A stretch of DNA of 5,518 nucleotides from Candidatus Rokubacteria bacterium RIFCSPLOWO2_02_FULL_72_37 (lineage in GTDB: Bacteria > Methylomirabilota > Methylomirabilia > Rokubacteriales > CSP1-6), in the NCBI GenBank assembly GCA_001790315.1, contig MGCE01000098.1, forward strand, positions 1 to 5,518. Reading direction: 5' to 3'. A program made the translations under genes and the position numbers. Below the pieces are notes generated by a model. The model was not told the origin of the DNA, ran no database searches, and saw only the letters and a program-made list of their open reading frames with translations. Numbering within the stretch: the stretch's first letter is position 1; the number at the start of each line of letters is the position of its first letter. This document shows, in pieces, positions 1 through 5,518 of this stretch.

Positions 1-195
1 CGGATCCGTGGGGCTCTCGGTCGCGCCGTGGCCGCGCATGCTCCAGCTGATCACCCGGTAGCGGTCGCCGAGGGCGCGGTGCTGGCCGTCCCACATGCGT
101 CGCGTGGCCGAGTAGCCGTGGCTCAGCAGCACCGCGCGCCCCCGGCCCGTCACGTCGTAGTCGACCTCGATCCCGTTGAGCCGCGCCGTCGTCAT
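1..195 (-). CDS. Alpha/beta hydrolase, N-terminal part (runs off the left edge)
   Basis: The 65 visible codons encode the N-terminal strands of an alpha/beta-hydrolase fold enzyme. The ATG at 195 is preceded by GGGAGG at nine bases' spacing, which decides the start. Visible landmarks are a beta-strand AVLLSHG (residues 21-27) ending in the HG oxyanion-hole region HGYSA (26-30), Trp35 in the following helix, then strand RVIS and the turn RGHG (54-57), typical of the family. The catalytic Ser, Asp/Glu and His would lie further downstream, outside the window, so activity cannot be judged. In many relatives an Asp sits two residues before RGHG (WD-x-RGHG). Here that position is Ser (WSMRGHG), a minor oddity. 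The gene begins 16 bases after the stop of the dehydrogenase gene and is probably the fourth gene of the leftward operon. Substrate cannot be told: esterase, lactonase, haloalkane or C-C hydrolases all share this start. Confidence 0.85.
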   Translation of the reverse strand, partial: MTTARLNGIEVDYDVTGRGRAVLLSHGYSATRRMWDGQHRALGDRYRVISWSMRGHGATESPTDP

Positions 196-204
196 CGCCT
201 CGTT

Positions 205-210
205 CCTCCC
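205..210 (-). promoter_or_regulatory. Ribosome binding site of the alpha/beta hydrolase gene
   Basis: On the minus strand this reads GGGAGG, nine bases before the ATG at 195. It lies in the 16-base gap after the dehydrogenase stop codon and supports translation from that ATG. Confidence 0.7.
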
Positions 211-211
211 G

Positions 212-1267
212 TCACACGAGCGCCGCGATCGCGTCCGTCACCTCGCGCGTCGTCGCGCGGCCACCGAGGTCGCGCGTCAGCGTCTTGCCCTCCTCCACGA
301 CGCGCTCGATCGCCCGGACGACGGCGGTCGCGGCGTCGGCGTGGCCGAGGTGCTCGAGCATCATCGCGCCCGTCCAGATCTGCGCGATCGGGTTCGCGAT
401 CCCCTTGCCCGCGATGTCGGGCGCCGAGCCGTGCACCGGCTCGAACATCGACGGGTACTCCTTCTCCGGGTTGATGTTGCCGCCCGGCGCGAGGCCGATG
501 GAGCCGGCGATGGCGGGACCGAGGTCGGAGAGGATGTCGCCGAAGAGGTTCGAGGCGACGACGACGTCGAACCAGTCGGGGTGCTGCACGAAGTGCGCGG
601 TCAGGATGTCGATGTGGTACTGCGCGGTCGTGACGTCGGGGTACTCCTTCGCGATCGCGGCGAAGCGCTCGTCCCAGTACGGCATGCTGTGGATGATCCC
701 GTTCGACTTGGTCGCGGACGTCACGTGCCGGCGCGGCCGCCGCATCGCCCGCTCGAAGGCGTAGCGCATCACGCGGTCGCAGCCCCTCCGCGTGAAGATC
801 GACTGCTGGACGGCCAGCTCCTCGGGCGTGTCGCGGTAGAGCCGGCCGCCGATCTCGGAGTACTCGCCCTCGTTGTTTTCGCGCACGATCAGCATGTCGA
901 TGTCGGCGGGGCCGCGGCCGGCGAGCGGCGAGCGGACCCCCCGGAGCAGGCGCACGGGGCGCAGGTTGACGTACTGGTGGAACCCGCGACGGATCGGGAT
1001 GAGCAGCCCCCAGAGCGACACGTGGTCGGGCACGCCGGGGAAGCCGACGGCGCCGAGAAAGATGGACTCGAAGCGCCGCAGCTGGGCGAGGCCGTCTTCC
1101 GGCATCATGCGCCCCGTCTTCGCGTAGCGCTCACAGCTCCAGTCGAACGTCGCCCACTCGAAGTCGAAGCCGAAGCGACGGCCGGCGGCGTCGAGCACCC
1201 GCATGCCCTCGGGCACGACCTCCTTGCCGATGCCGTCGCCGGGGATCGCGGCGATCCGGTGTCTCAT
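212..1267 (-). CDS. dmlA: Tartrate dehydrogenase / D-malate dehydrogenase (decarboxylating), NAD-dependent
   Basis: The 351-residue product belongs to the isocitrate/isopropylmalate dehydrogenase superfamily, in the tartrate dehydrogenase/D-malate dehydrogenase (TtuC/DmlA) branch. These cytoplasmic enzymes oxidise a 2-hydroxy-diacid with NAD and often decarboxylate it, using Mg/Mn. Visible features are the N-terminal strand with PGDGIG (9-14), substrate-binding arginines around 93-94, 103 and 129, ENNEGEYSEIGG (130-141) with catalytic Tyr136, TSATKSN (183-189) with catalytic Lys187, Asp220 in HIDIL, metal-binding Asp244 and Asp248 in NLFGDILSDLG, and the nucleotide loop FEPVHGSAPDIAGKGIANP (275-293). 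SIFTRRGCDRVMRYAFE (156-172) and SMPYWDERF resemble E. coli DmlA as I recall it, which is about 361 residues. The ATG at 1267 has AGGAGG six bases upstream. An in-frame extension to 1381 would overlap the deacetylase gene and is Arg-rich, so it is rejected. Leuconate, tartrate, D-malate or isopropylmalate-like substrates cannot be separated by sequence; the symbol marks the family only. Confidence 0.9.
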   Translation of the reverse strand: MRHRIAAIPGDGIGKEVVPEGMRVLDAAGRRFGFDFEWATFDWSCERYAKTGRMMPEDGLAQLRRFESIFLGAVGFPGVPDHVSLWGLLIPIRRGFHQYVNLRPVRLLRGVRSPLAGRGPADIDMLIVRENNEGEYSEIGGRLYRDTPEELAVQQSIFTRRGCDRVMRYAFERAMRRPRRHVTSATKSNGIIHSMPYWDERFAAIAKEYPDVTTAQYHIDILTAHFVQHPDWFDVVVASNLFGDILSDLGPAIAGSIGLAPGGNINPEKEYPSMFEPVHGSAPDIAGKGIANPIAQIWTGAMMLEHLGHADAATAVVRAIERVVEEGKTLTRDLGGRATTREVTDAIAALV

Positions 1268-1273
1268 GGTCTG

Positions 1274-1280
1274 CCTCCTC
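1274..1280 (-). promoter_or_regulatory. Strong ribosome binding site overlapping the upstream stop codon
   Basis: The minus strand reads TGAGGAGG, where TGA (1281-1279) is the stop of the deacetylase gene and GAGGAGG is the Shine-Dalgarno sequence for the dehydrogenase ATG at 1267, with six bases between. Ribosomes ending on the deacetylase would sit on this site, so translational coupling is likely. It also fixes the dehydrogenase start. Confidence 0.8.
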
Positions 1281-2019
1281 AGGCGCCGTTCAGCACGAAC
1301 CGCTTGAACGCTTCGGCGTGACGGACGCCGCCGCGCTTGCCGTCGCGCTCGGCCCAGCCGGTGAGCAGCGCCTCCACCCACTCGCCCGGGCCGACCTGGC
1401 TCGCGTGCGCGCGGAGCGCGGCGATCTTGGTCGCGAGCGTGTCGCCGATGTCCACCCAGGCGTCGGGCGCGGTGGTCGCGGCGAGCAGGACCTCACGCAC
1501 CCTGTGGGGCGCGAAGCCCTCGTCCAGCAGCTCGGGGAAGATCGCGTTCGTCTCCGCCGACGGAAAGACGGCGTCCAGGGCCGCGCTCGCCGCGGCACGG
1601 TGGTCGGGGTGATTCAGGTACTCGCTGCCGAACCAGCGCTGGGTCGGGTCGCCGCAGACGACGACGTCGGGCCGGCGCCTCCGGATGACGCGCGTGAGGT
1701 CGCGCCGCAGGTCGAGCGTGGGCTCCAGCACGCCGTCCGGGTAGCCCAGGAACACGACCTCGGCCACGCCCAGGATGCGCGCGGCCTCGCGCGTCTCGCG
1801 CTCGCGGACGGGCACGAGGCCGGCGAAGGACGGCGTGTGCGCGTTGGTCCCGGCGCCACCGTTCGTCACCAGGCAGAAGACCACCTCGCGCCCCTCGCGC
1901 GCCCACCGGGCGACGCTGCCGCCGATCAGGAACTCGTTGTCGTCGGGGTGCGCGGAGACGCAGAGAATCCGCGTGAACGCCGGTTTCAGCTCGTACGGCC
2001 GGGGGCGGGCGCGCGGCAC
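1279..2019 (-). CDS. PIG-L / LmbE family zinc-dependent N-deacetylase
   Basis: The product (246 residues from GTG at 2019) is a PIG-L (LmbE-like) deacetylase. The family removes acetyl groups from N-acetyl sugars and related amides, for example in mycothiol, bacillithiol, GPI-anchor or antibiotic pathways, using Zn. Visible are strand RILCVSAHPDDNE (17-29), with zinc ligands His24 and Asp27 and Asp26 as likely general base; the segment CLVTNGGAG (49-57); RERETREAARILGV (72-85); FLGYPDG (90-96); and the second metal motif NHPDHRAA (136-143), with His140 the expected third ligand. Length is normal for the family. No signal peptide or membrane segment is seen, so it is probably cytoplasmic. The start is uncertain: no ATG and no clear Shine-Dalgarno lie before the conserved core. 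GTG 2019 is the only usual start codon between the aminotransferase stop and the conserved strand, and lies 11 bases after that stop. Substrate unknown; its place behind a transaminase suggests it exposes an amine. Confidence 0.88.
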   Translation of the reverse strand: MPRARPRPYELKPAFTRILCVSAHPDDNEFLIGGSVARWAREGREVVFCLVTNGGAGTNAHTPSFAGLVPVRERETREAARILGVAEVVFLGYPDGVLEPTLDLRRDLTRVIRRRRPDVVVCGDPTQRWFGSEYLNHPDHRAAASAALDAVFPSAETNAIFPELLDEGFAPHRVREVLLAATTAPDAWVDIGDTLATKIAALRAHASQVGPGEWVEALLTGWAERDGKRGGVRHAEAFKRFVLNGA

Positions 2020-2030
2020 GGGCGCGTGCG

Positions 2031-3398
2031 TCAGCCGCGGCCGAGCGCCGCGGCCGTCTCGTCGAGCGCCCGGCGAAAGCGCCGGAGCAGCTCGGCCGTC
2101 TCGTCCTCGGAGATCACGAGTGGCGGGCAGAGCGCGACCGTGTCCTGCAGCGACCGCACGATGAGCCCGTTGGCCTCGGCGCGCTTGACGAAGAGCGTGC
2201 CCGCGGAGCCCGGGGGATCGAACGCGCCCCGGGTGCGCGTGTCGGACACCAGCTCGACGCCCGCCAGCAGACCCACACCCCGCACCTCGCCGACGAGCGG
2301 GTGACCGGCGAGCGCGCGGAGCCCGTCGAGCAGGCGCGGCGAGACGCGCCCCACGTGGGCGAGCAGGTCGCGCTCCGCGAAGATGTCGAGCACCTCGAGC
2401 GCGACGGCGCACGACGTCGGATGCCCCGTGTACGTGTAGCCGTGGGCGAACACACCGAGCTTCTCGCTCTGGCGGACGCACGCCCGGTAGATCTCGTCGG
2501 AGACGAGTGTGGCCGAGAGCGGAAGGTATCCCGAGGTGAGCGCCTTCGCCATCGTCATGATGTCCGGCCGGAGCCCGAACGTCTCCGTGCCGAACATGCG
2601 GCCGGTGCGGCCGAATCCGCAGATGACCTCGTCGGCGATCAGGAGCACGTCGTGCTTCCTGAGCACCGGCTGGATCTTCTCGAAGTACGTGCGCGGCGGG
2701 ACGAGCACGCCGCCCGCGCCCATGACGGGCTCGGCGATGAACGCGGCGACCGTGTCCGGGTCCTCGCGCTGGATCTGCGCCTCGAGGCTCTCGGCGAGGC
2801 GCGTCGCGAAGTCCTCCTCGCTCTCGCCGGGCCGCGCGTAGCGATAGGGGTACGGGCAGTCGGCGTGGCGCACCTGCGGGATCGGCAGGTCGAAGTCGCG
2901 GTGGGCGATCGTCAGGCCGGTCAGGCTCGCCGCGCCGAGCGTCACCCCGTGGTAGGCGCGCAGACGCGAGAGGATCTTCTTCTTCCGGGGGCGGTCGAGC
3001 GCGTTGTTGTAGTACCAGACCAGCTTGATCGCGCTCTCGTTGGCCTCCGAGCCCGAGTTGCTGAAGAACACCTTCGACATCGGCACGGGCACCAGGCCGA
3101 TCAGCCGCTCGGCCAGGCGGATCGCCGTGTCGTTGGCCTTGCCACCGAACTGGTGGTAGTAGGGCAGCCGCCGCATCTGGCGCGCGGCCGCCTCGACGAG
3201 GCGCTCCTCGCCGAAGCCGAGCGCGGTGCACCAGAGCCCCGCCAGCCCCTCGAGGTACTCGCGTCCCGACTCGTCGTACACGTACACGCCCTTGCCGCGC
3301 GTGATGACGAGCGGCCCTTCCGTCTCGTGCCGGCCGAGGTTGGTGAACGGGTGGAGCTGGTAGGCGACGTCGCGGCTCTGGATCGTCCTGGCGTCCAT
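2031..3398 (-). CDS. Class III PLP-dependent aminotransferase (omega-transaminase type)
   Basis: The 455-residue product is a fold-type I, class III aminotransferase, cytoplasmic, which moves an amino group from an amine or omega-amino acid to a keto acid, usually pyruvate. Visible are the N-terminal substrate segment HPFTNLGRHETEGPLVI (16-32), AGLWCTALGFGEERLVEAAARQM (53-75), the aromatic YYHQF (80-84), the PLP-phosphate loop FFSNSGSEAN (111-120), YHGVTLGAASLTG (149-161), Asp256 in LIADEVICGFGRTG (253-266), which would hold the PLP ring nitrogen, and Lys285 in MTMAKALTSGYLPLSA as the Schiff-base lysine. Near the C-terminus, GLIVRSLQDTVALCPPLVIS (411-430) holds Arg415 in the context of the mobile substrate-carboxylate arginine described for omega-transaminases such as that of Chromobacterium violaceum. 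Full length for the family. The ATG at 3398 fits the homologous N-terminus, though no good Shine-Dalgarno precedes it. It is first in the leftward operon. The exact substrate (beta-alanine, taurine, polyamine or aryl/alkyl amine) cannot be told. Confidence 0.93.
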   Translation of the reverse strand: MDARTIQSRDVAYQLHPFTNLGRHETEGPLVITRGKGVYVYDESGREYLEGLAGLWCTALGFGEERLVEAAARQMRRLPYYHQFGGKANDTAIRLAERLIGLVPVPMSKVFFSNSGSEANESAIKLVWYYNNALDRPRKKKILSRLRAYHGVTLGAASLTGLTIAHRDFDLPIPQVRHADCPYPYRYARPGESEEDFATRLAESLEAQIQREDPDTVAAFIAEPVMGAGGVLVPPRTYFEKIQPVLRKHDVLLIADEVICGFGRTGRMFGTETFGLRPDIMTMAKALTSGYLPLSATLVSDEIYRACVRQSEKLGVFAHGYTYTGHPTSCAVALEVLDIFAERDLLAHVGRVSPRLLDGLRALAGHPLVGEVRGVGLLAGVELVSDTRTRGAFDPPGSAGTLFVKRAEANGLIVRSLQDTVALCPPLVISEDETAELLRRFRRALDETAAALGRG

Positions 3399-3458
3399 GC
3401 GCGGAAGGATCGCACGTCCCGCGCGACGGCGCCAGCCGATCCGCGGTAGCATCGTCCC
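3399..3458. promoter_or_regulatory. Divergent intergenic region, presumed bidirectional promoter
   Basis: These 60 bases separate the starts of the two divergent operons, so both should be transcribed from here or from just inside the opposing gene. I cannot recognise convincing -35/-10 boxes in either direction, as expected for a high-GC organism. There is a 6-base inverted repeat, GGATCG at 3407-3412 and CGATCC at 3437-3442, with a 24-base spacer. It could be an operator, but this is weak and could arise by chance. Neither flanking start has a strong Shine-Dalgarno, which allows leaderless or short-leader transcripts. Confidence 0.35.
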
Positions 3459-4913
3459 GTGCGCGTCCTGCTCGTCTACTGGAACCCGTCGCGCGAGCTC
3501 CTGCCGGCGCCCCCCATCGGCCTCGCCTACGTGGCGGGCGCGACGCGCCGGGCGGGCCACGACGTCGCCTTCGTCGATCTCCTCGGCAGCCGCCGCCCGC
3601 TGGAGGATCTCCGCGGGCATCTCGCCGCCCGCGCGCCCGACGTCGTCGGACTCTCGATCCGCAACATCGACAACGTCGTGCGCCAGCGCGCGGCCTGGCA
3701 CCTCGAGGACGCCGGCCGCCTGGCCGCGGTCGTCCGCGAGGCGAGCGATGCCCGCGTGGTCCTGGGCGGCCCCGCCGTCTCCATCCTCGGCGCGCGGGTG
3801 CTCGCGCACGTCGACGGCGACTTCGCCGTCGTGGGCGAAGGCGAGGCGACCTTCCCGCGCCTGCTGGCCGCGCTCGAGTCCGGGGCATCCGTCGGAAAGA
3901 TCCCCGGTGTCATCAGCCGCATCCACGACGGCGCCCCCGCGGAGCCCGCGCGCCTGCCGCGCTTCGGGGCCTCGGGGCTCGAGGACTGGATCGACTGGCG
4001 CGCCTACGCCCGCGCCGGCGCGACGTGGCCGATCCAGACGAAGCGCGGGTGCGGGCTCGCGTGCAGCTACTGCGCCTATCCCGCCGTGGAGGGGCGCGCC
4101 GCGCGGCGGCGAGCGCCCACCGACGTCGCCGACGAGATCGAGCGCGTGAGCGCGCGGATCGGCCCGCGCGCCTTCGAGTTCGTCGACTCGACCTTCAACG
4201 TGCCGCCGCTGCACGCCGAGGCGGTGTGCGCGGAGATCACGCGGCGCCGCTTGCGCGTGAACCTGACCGCGATGGGCGTCAACCCGCTCGGCGCCTCCGC
4301 GCGGCTGTTCGGCGGAATGCGCCGGGCCGGCTTCAACTCGATGATGATCACGCCGGAGGCGGCCAGCGACACGATGCTGCGGAGCCTGCGCAAGGGCTTC
4401 GGCGCCGAGGACGTCCGGCGCACCGCGCGCCTGGCCCGCGACTCGGGCCTGGCGAGCATGTGGTTCTTCATGCTCGGCGGCCCGGGCGAGACGCGCCAGA
4501 CCGTCGAGGAGACGCTGTCCTTCGTCGAGCGTCACCTCGACTGGCCGGGCTGCGTCGCCATCTTCATGACGGGGATCCGCGTGCTGCCGGGCACGGCGCT
4601 GGCCCGCGAGGCCGCGGGCACGGGCGGGCTCCCTGCCGAGCGGGACCTGGCCGAGCCCACATTCTATCTCTCGCCGGAGGTGGACGAGGACTGGATGCTC
4701 GGCCGGATCAACCAGGCGATGCGGCGCTGCCCCGCCATCGTGCACGCCGCGGAGGAGGGCATGTCGACCTACGAGCGCATCGTGGACCGCGGGCTGGCGC
4801 TCGCCGGCGTCGCCCCGCCCTACTGGCGGTTCCTGCCGCTGCTCCTGCGCGTGCCGCCCGTGCCGGCGCTCCGGCGGCGCCGGCCGCCGCTCGGGCGCCC
4901 GGCGGTATCGTGA
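3459..4913 (+). CDS. B12-binding-domain radical SAM protein
   Basis: The 484-residue product has the layout of cobalamin-dependent class B radical SAM enzymes. Residues 1 to about 140 form a Rossmann-like B12-binding domain: strand MRVLLVYWNP, PPIGLAYVAGATRRAGHDVAFVD (18-40), PDVVGLSIRN (60-69), VVLGGPAVSI (100-109) and VVGEGEATFP (124-133). I see no DxHxxG motif, so any cobalamin would bind without the lower His ligand, which is common in this class. The radical SAM barrel follows, with RGCGLACSYCAYP (196-208), in which Cys198, Cys202 and Cys205 (CxxxCxxC) bind the 4Fe-4S cluster that cleaves SAM. Later barrel motifs are FVDSTFN (241-247), ITPEAASDTMLRSLRKG (297-313) and FFMLGGPGET (336-345). 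The tail (about 455-484) is Pro/Arg/Leu-rich. Family members do methylations and lipid or natural-product rearrangements; the reaction here is unknown. The GTG start at 3459 begins the conserved first strand and lacks a good Shine-Dalgarno. It overlaps the thioesterase gene by four bases. Confidence 0.92.
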   Translation: MRVLLVYWNPSRELLPAPPIGLAYVAGATRRAGHDVAFVDLLGSRRPLEDLRGHLAARAPDVVGLSIRNIDNVVRQRAAWHLEDAGRLAAVVREASDARVVLGGPAVSILGARVLAHVDGDFAVVGEGEATFPRLLAALESGASVGKIPGVISRIHDGAPAEPARLPRFGASGLEDWIDWRAYARAGATWPIQTKRGCGLACSYCAYPAVEGRAARRRAPTDVADEIERVSARIGPRAFEFVDSTFNVPPLHAEAVCAEITRRRLRVNLTAMGVNPLGASARLFGGMRRAGFNSMMITPEAASDTMLRSLRKGFGAEDVRRTARLARDSGLASMWFFMLGGPGETRQTVEETLSFVERHLDWPGCVAIFMTGIRVLPGTALAREAAGTGGLPAERDLAEPTFYLSPEVDEDWMLGRINQAMRRCPAIVHAAEEGMSTYERIVDRGLALAGVAPPYWRFLPLLLRVPPVPALRRRRPPLGRPAVS

Positions 4914-5428
4914 GCGACGTGAGCGATCGATCGGCGCGCACGCGCACCCACACGTGGTATCCGGCGGCGCCCGACTGGGAGGCCATGAAGCGTCTCTCGG
5001 GCGTCGAGTACCTCCGCCGGGCGTTCGCCGACGAGCGGACGCGGCCGCCCATCGCGAGCCTGCTGGGCATGCGCGCGGTCGCGTTCGAGCCGGGCCGCGC
5101 CGTCTTCGAGGCCGAGCCCGCGGAATTCCACTACAACCCGATCGGCACCGTGCACGGCGGCTTCGCCGCCACGCTCCTCGATTCCGCGATGGCCTGCGCG
5201 GTGCACGCTGCGTGCAAGCCCGGGCAGGCGTACACGACGGTCGAGATCAAGGTGAACTACGTGCGCCCGATCACGGCGGACACCGGCACGGTGACCTGCG
5301 AGGGCCGGACGATCTCGCTGGGCTCGCGCATCGCGACCGCGGAGGCCCGCATCACCGACCCGCAGGGCCGGCTGCTCGCCCACGCCACGGCCACGTGCCT
5401 GCTGATCCCGCTGGAGCGGCCGGGGTGA
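4910..5428 (+). CDS. PaaI-family hotdog-fold acyl-CoA thioesterase
   Basis: The 172-residue product is a hotdog-fold thioesterase of the PaaI/YdiI type, which hydrolyses acyl- or aryl-CoA (or carrier-protein) thioesters in the cytoplasm as an oligomer. The core reads PPIASLLGMRAVAFEPGRAVF (46-66, shown as the first strand region), HYNPIGTVHGG (74-84) with Asn76 and the His82-Gly-Gly loop, then the central helix with Asp91 in LLDSAMACAVHA as the likely catalytic acid, and strands TTVEIKVNYVRPI (109-121) and SRIATAEARI (139-148). The N-terminal RTRTHTW (residues 10-16) resembles relatives I recall, which supports a start upstream of the internal ATG at 4985. GTG 4910 overlaps the radical SAM stop as GTGA and is chosen; GTG 4919 is equally possible and shortens it by three residues. 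The four-base overlap argues for translational coupling with the radical SAM gene, hinting that the two act on the same thioester-linked substrate. Confidence 0.9.
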   Translation: MSDVSDRSARTRTHTWYPAAPDWEAMKRLSGVEYLRRAFADERTRPPIASLLGMRAVAFEPGRAVFEAEPAEFHYNPIGTVHGGFAATLLDSAMACAVHAACKPGQAYTTVEIKVNYVRPITADTGTVTCEGRTISLGSRIATAEARITDPQGRLLAHATATCLLIPLERPG

Positions 5429-5518
5429 ACGACAGGGAGCGGACCCTCCGCGAGAGCCTGGCGGACTGGCGCGACCAGCCGGGGCCAGCGCGGCTTCGCC
5501 GCCTCCTACGCGCTCGTG
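5425..5518 (+). CDS. Start of an unidentified gene, partial, with a probable frameshift
   Basis: A GTG at 5425 overlaps the thioesterase stop (GTGA), the same junction type as the previous pair, and opens a frame that has no stop before the window ends. It reads VNDRERTLRESLADWRDQPG for its first 20 codons, all of them ending in G or C. From about 5485 this frame loses that bias (codons CCA, CTT, CTA, GCT, CGT), while the next frame has G or C at every third position and reads QRGFAASYALV. Skipping one base in the run GGGGCC (5481-5486) joins the two into a continuous protein-like sequence. The start is therefore probably real but the annotated frame after about 5484 probably is not. I do not recognise the family from so few residues. 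Confidence 0.5.
   Translation, partial: MNDRERTLRESLADWRDQPGPARLRRLLRAR

Noticed and set aside
176..1321. Long plus-strand open frame opposite the dehydrogenase gene.
   Set aside because: Composition is Arg/Val/Asp/His-rich without recognisable motifs; it mirrors the real minus-strand dehydrogenase.
3407..3442. Inverted repeat GGATCG/CGATCC as a firm operator call.
   Set aside because: Six-base arms with a 24-base spacer and no further pairing are weak, and such matches are expected by chance in GC-rich sequence, so it is mentioned only as a possibility.
2301..3449. Long plus-strand open frame opposite the aminotransferase gene.
   Set aside because: It is an antisense shadow of a strongly supported aminotransferase, with no domain signature.
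2020..3888. A long minus-strand open frame running upstream of the deacetylase, suggesting a large fusion protein.
   Set aside because: The upstream part is an Arg/Ala/Gly-rich out-of-frame reading of the aminotransferase gene. The real deacetylase begins near 2019.
2031..4745. A single open minus-strand frame extending the aminotransferase about 450 codons upstream, antisense to the radical SAM gene.
   Set aside because: The extension has low-complexity Arg/Ala/Gly/His-rich sequence and lies opposite a clear radical SAM gene. It is the usual stop-poor shadow in high-GC DNA, and the aminotransferase family starts at the ATG at 3398.
4025..4909. In-frame upstream extension of the thioesterase inside the radical SAM gene.
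   Set aside because: It is an Arg/Ala-rich out-of-frame reading of the radical SAM barrel; the thioesterase has its own GTGA start at 4910.
4985..5428. Shorter thioesterase starting at ATG 4985, with GGGAGG upstream.
   Set aside because: GGGAGG is only two bases from the ATG, too close to be useful, and the upstream RTRTHTW segment looks conserved in relatives.

Overview
The window is a compact, very GC-rich stretch (about 70% G+C judged by eye, with codon third positions almost all G or C) from a bacterial chromosome. Nothing in it fixes the taxon. High GC, GTG starts, tight gene packing and amine/organic-acid catabolism genes next to a cobalamin-type radical SAM gene would fit an uncultivated soil lineage such as Rokubacteria/Methylomirabilota, or a high-GC proteobacterium or actinobacterium. 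That placement is inference only. No rRNA, tRNA, mobile element, CRISPR array or convincing terminator was seen.

Layout: two divergent operons start from a 60-base gap at 3399-3458. Leftward (minus strand), in transcription order, are a class III PLP aminotransferase of the omega-transaminase type (3398-2031), a PIG-L/LmbE-type zinc deacetylase (2019-1279), a tartrate/D-malate dehydrogenase of the isocitrate/isopropylmalate dehydrogenase superfamily (1267-212), and the first 65 codons of an alpha/beta hydrolase that runs off the left edge (195-1). Gaps are 11, 11 and 16 bases, and the last two genes have good Shine-Dalgarno sequences, so this looks like one transcript. Rightward (plus strand) are a B12-binding-domain radical SAM protein (3459-4913), a PaaI-like hotdog thioesterase (4910-5428), and the start of an unidentified gene (5425 to the right edge). 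These overlap by GTGA start/stop junctions.

The leftward operon reads like a small catabolic cassette: a deacetylase could free an amine, the aminotransferase could convert the amine to a carbonyl, the NAD-dependent beta-decarboxylating dehydrogenase could process a hydroxy-diacid, and the hydrolase could cleave an ester or related bond. The substrate is unknown and the pathway order is inference. The rightward pair suggests radical chemistry on an acyl or lipid-like substrate with a thioesterase acting on a CoA or carrier thioester, again by inference. The last gene shows a probable reading-frame shift near 5479-5487, where the G/C third-position signal jumps from one frame to the next.
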